A DNA stretch of 64,000 nucleotides from assembly GCA_935421135.1 (NCBI GenBank), contig OW285196.1, forward strand, positions 13,079,001 to 13,143,000, read 5' to 3'. A model generated the notes under the pieces. The model ran no database searches. It was not told the DNA's origin and saw nothing but the letters and a program-made list of their open reading frames with translations. Of the stretch, positions 62,010 to 64,000 are shown in pieces. Numbering within the stretch: the first letter of the stretch is position 1; each line of letters opens with the position of its first letter. The translations under genes were made by a program, and so were the position numbers. The stretch comes from Bugulina stolonifera. Lineage: Eukaryota > Bryozoa > Gymnolaemata > Cheilostomatida > Bugulidae.

Positions 62010-62365
62010 ATGGTCTAACCTATATAACACATAGTTTCACCCCAATATATCCTGGTACGAGTTACAGAGCATGGGGAGAGGAGACGATTCTAATGTTTGT
62101 CGTACAACACCCAAAGCTAAGTAAAGTGTCGATTAGTATGGCAAGATTGGGAAAGAAATCTACACAATTTTGTTTAGCACATCTTAGAGCTGCTGAAATG
62201 TGCAAGCTCTCAGATGGAATGGTTATAACTTATAACGAATCGTTGGGATATCTGGTTTGCAATCTTCCAGTGTCCTTTATGGGTCCAATGCGAGTTATCT
62301 TGAGACATTTAAACCCCAGTCTGGAAGAGAAAGTGATTGACATCCAAGCCCGGTCACTCATCTAG
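62010..62365 (+). pseudogene. Phosphagen (creatine/arginine) kinase-like C-lobe fragment
   Basis: An open frame ends at TAG 62363-62365. Its order of residues resembles the guanidino-kinase C-lobe: a W then T-x-L-x-x-V, a VSISM strand, GKKSTQFC helix, YNESLGYL (kinases have W-N-E/P-x-LGY) and a G-x-M-R-V strand. The kinase active-site Cys region (L-T-C-P-S-N in the family) does not align well, and the roughly 80 residues that should follow are absent. There is no clear start; an acceptor before AGCATGG is possible. A decayed fragment or a very divergent exon is equally possible. It lies just upstream of JADE, on the opposite strand. Confidence 0.42.
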
Positions 62366-62791
62366 ATCAGTGGCCCTTGTGATTAGGCTTGGGACATTTC
62401 AATGCTACACAAAAACTAAACTGTTCTATTCAAAATATCCATGCGCCACTTAAATTGGAACCCTCACACACCAGAAGCCTACTATGCGGATATGCTACCA
62501 GTTACTCAAACATCCAAGCCAACTGCAGTTGAGTTCAGCATAAAGACGTACAATTGCATTGTTGAATAAAAACAAACAAAGATAAAATTAAACAAGATAT
62601 TAAATGGGATAAGAGAAAGAATGATTATTATTATAGCCGATTTTAGTTTTCTTATCCAACTAAATTAAAAATGTAAAGTAAAAACACTATCATGATACCG
62701 AGAGTTTGCTAATTGCCCTTTCAATTGTCACCCAAGTCCTGTTAAGCCGAAGCGTGTCAGTGCATTAGCTCATATGAGCTACACTGAGTAG

Positions 62792-63058
62792 TTAAAAGAT
62801 TAAAAGCCGGTTGCCCTTCCTGTCGCTCACCACGAGGTCACCCTGGGGAGTACGTTGGAATCCTGCTGCTCTTTCACGAACAGGGCAGAGGTGTGCGGTT
62901 GGTGGACTTCCTGTAATGTTACTACTACACACCCTGATCCAAACAGGAGAAAAAATTTCAAAGGTTTTTTCGTCAGAGTTGACCCAGCCGAGGTTTGAAC
63001 TCACAACCTCTCAATCGAGATTAATGAGAATGTATGTTACCACTTGCGCCACCTCCAC
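62792..63058 (-). mobile_element. tRNA-derived SINE
   Basis: On the minus strand the unit begins with a tRNA-like head: an A-box match (TGGCGCAAGTGG) and a B-box match (GAGTTCAAACC), with a degenerate anticodon arm. A tRNA-unrelated body of about 190 bp follows and ends near CGGCTTTTAATCTTTT. The order, tRNA-like head then body, is typical of SINEs. A second copy was not found in this window, so the family assignment is untested. Confidence 0.65.
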
Positions 63059-63753
63059 ATCTTTATTGATCACCCATAGTAAATAATTAGTAGGCCTAGG
63101 TCTATATGCATTAGCATAGCATAGTCATAGTGACTTAGTTATTATATATAAAATTATTTTATAATAATACTATAGCCTCTCAATATAAATATTAAATGTT
63201 CATATTAATAATAATTACATAACGTAATTATAATATATAGGCCCATAGCCCTAATACTTTACAATCGCTTCAACTTTACTAGGTATAACTAACTTACTTT
63301 ACTACCTAAAAGAATTAAAATAAAACTTCCAAGTTAAGTTCAACTTGAACTTACCTTAACAAAACCTTTCGCGAATTGGTGATTTACTATAACTATACTA
63401 TCACTAAAGTTGTTAACGATATCGTATTTTCCCAACGACCCAACCAACTTCCTTTCTAGCAAAGAATATAACCGATAGATACTTGATAGGCCTCGGGTAT
63501 AGGCAGAAGAGAATTACAAATAAATCGAACTTAAAGTTACACAGACCAAATCCAGACTGTACAGTGCAACTGTAAAGCAGAAAACGAGTTCGACAGTTTT
63601 ATCTTGCAATTGAAAAGAATTGTTACAAGCTAATGAATGGCTTGATTTTACGATAATACTGGTATATGAATTATAAATTAGCGGAATAAAGAAGCACACT
63701 TTTTTTATTTTGCAAACAGAAAATACCCCGCGAGATGCGAGGGCAGTCGTACA

Positions 63754-63951
63754 TTAAGCGTTTGCTCCTACAATGACATTGACCCAGTTTTCATGGGTAG
63801 AATATCCTCGTAGTGATGTTGTATAGAAGTACGGTACATAGGCTTCGGTATTGTGGTTGTAATCTTTAGTGCGAGAGGATGTAAACGATTGCGTCCCATA
63901 CGTGTTTGGCAGCAAAGGCGGTTGTCGCGGTAGTAATAAATTACATGTAAG
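63754..63951 (-). CDS. Probable last exon of an unidentified gene entering from the right
   Basis: On the minus strand an open frame follows a possible acceptor (ATATTAG, about 63952) and ends at TAA 63754-63756. An AATAAA (63704-63709) lies about 45 nt further. The protein has a natural composition, for example LPNTYGTQSFTSSRTKDYN and YSTHENWVNVIVGANA. I do not recognise the family. The rest of the gene would lie beyond 64000. Confidence 0.45.
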   Translation of the reverse strand, partial: LTCNLLLPRQPPLLPNTYGTQSFTSSRTKDYNHNTEAYVPYFYTTSLRGYSTHENWVNVIVGANA

Positions 63952-64000
63952 TGTTTTCTTTTTCTAATATATCATATATGCTCTTTCATTCACCATTCTA

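Noticed and set aside
62767..62781. Short palindrome AGCTCATATGAGCT
   Set aside because: A 14-bp palindrome with no repeat partner or known site; likely chance next to the SINE end.
62811..63086. 91-codon plus ORF
   Set aside because: Runs through the SINE; the frame is incidental.

Overview
This is a 64 kb piece of an AT-rich animal nuclear genome. It carries three spliced, conserved metazoan genes with GT-AG introns, a non-LTR retrotransposon, a tRNA-derived SINE, several tRNA genes inside introns, and many minisatellites. I see no bacterial operons and no CRISPR array. The gene set (FRY, ANKMY1 with MORN, ankyrin and MYND parts, JADE), the single copies and the short AT-rich introns suggest an early-branching invertebrate such as a demosponge. 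That placement is an inference with low certainty.

Layout. (1) Minus strand, about 6-37757: a furry (FRY) homologue. I traced 59 coding exons with matching reading-frame phases from end to end, giving a model of about 3475 residues, or about 2917 with an alternative short first exon. (2) Plus strand, about 38940-52650, head-to-head with FRY: an ANKMY1 homologue with 25 coding exons, about 1267 residues. (3) Minus strand, 53800-61658, tail-to-tail with ANKMY1: a JADE-family PHD protein with 15 coding exons, 816 residues. (4) 61.7-64 kb: a creatine/arginine-kinase-like fragment on plus, a SINE on minus, and the probable last exon of another minus-strand gene that enters from the right edge.

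Mobile and repeated DNA. A 5'-truncated LINE with an open reverse-transcriptase frame sits in FRY intron 10 and is flanked by CTATG-type tandem repeats. FRY intron 24 holds a decayed copy of an ANKMY1 exon together with its intron and tRNA-Thr gene, so the two neighbouring loci have exchanged sequence. At least eight FRY introns carry minisatellites that lie against the exon edge. In several of them the splice donor or acceptor itself is part of the repeated unit. This is the most unusual pattern in the window.

The three main genes do not form a pathway. FRY is a giant scaffold for NDR kinases. ANKMY1 is a poorly characterised repeat and MYND-finger protein. JADE is a chromatin-reading scaffold of HBO1 acetyltransferase complexes. 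FRY and ANKMY1 probably share a promoter region at about 37.8-39.0 kb.
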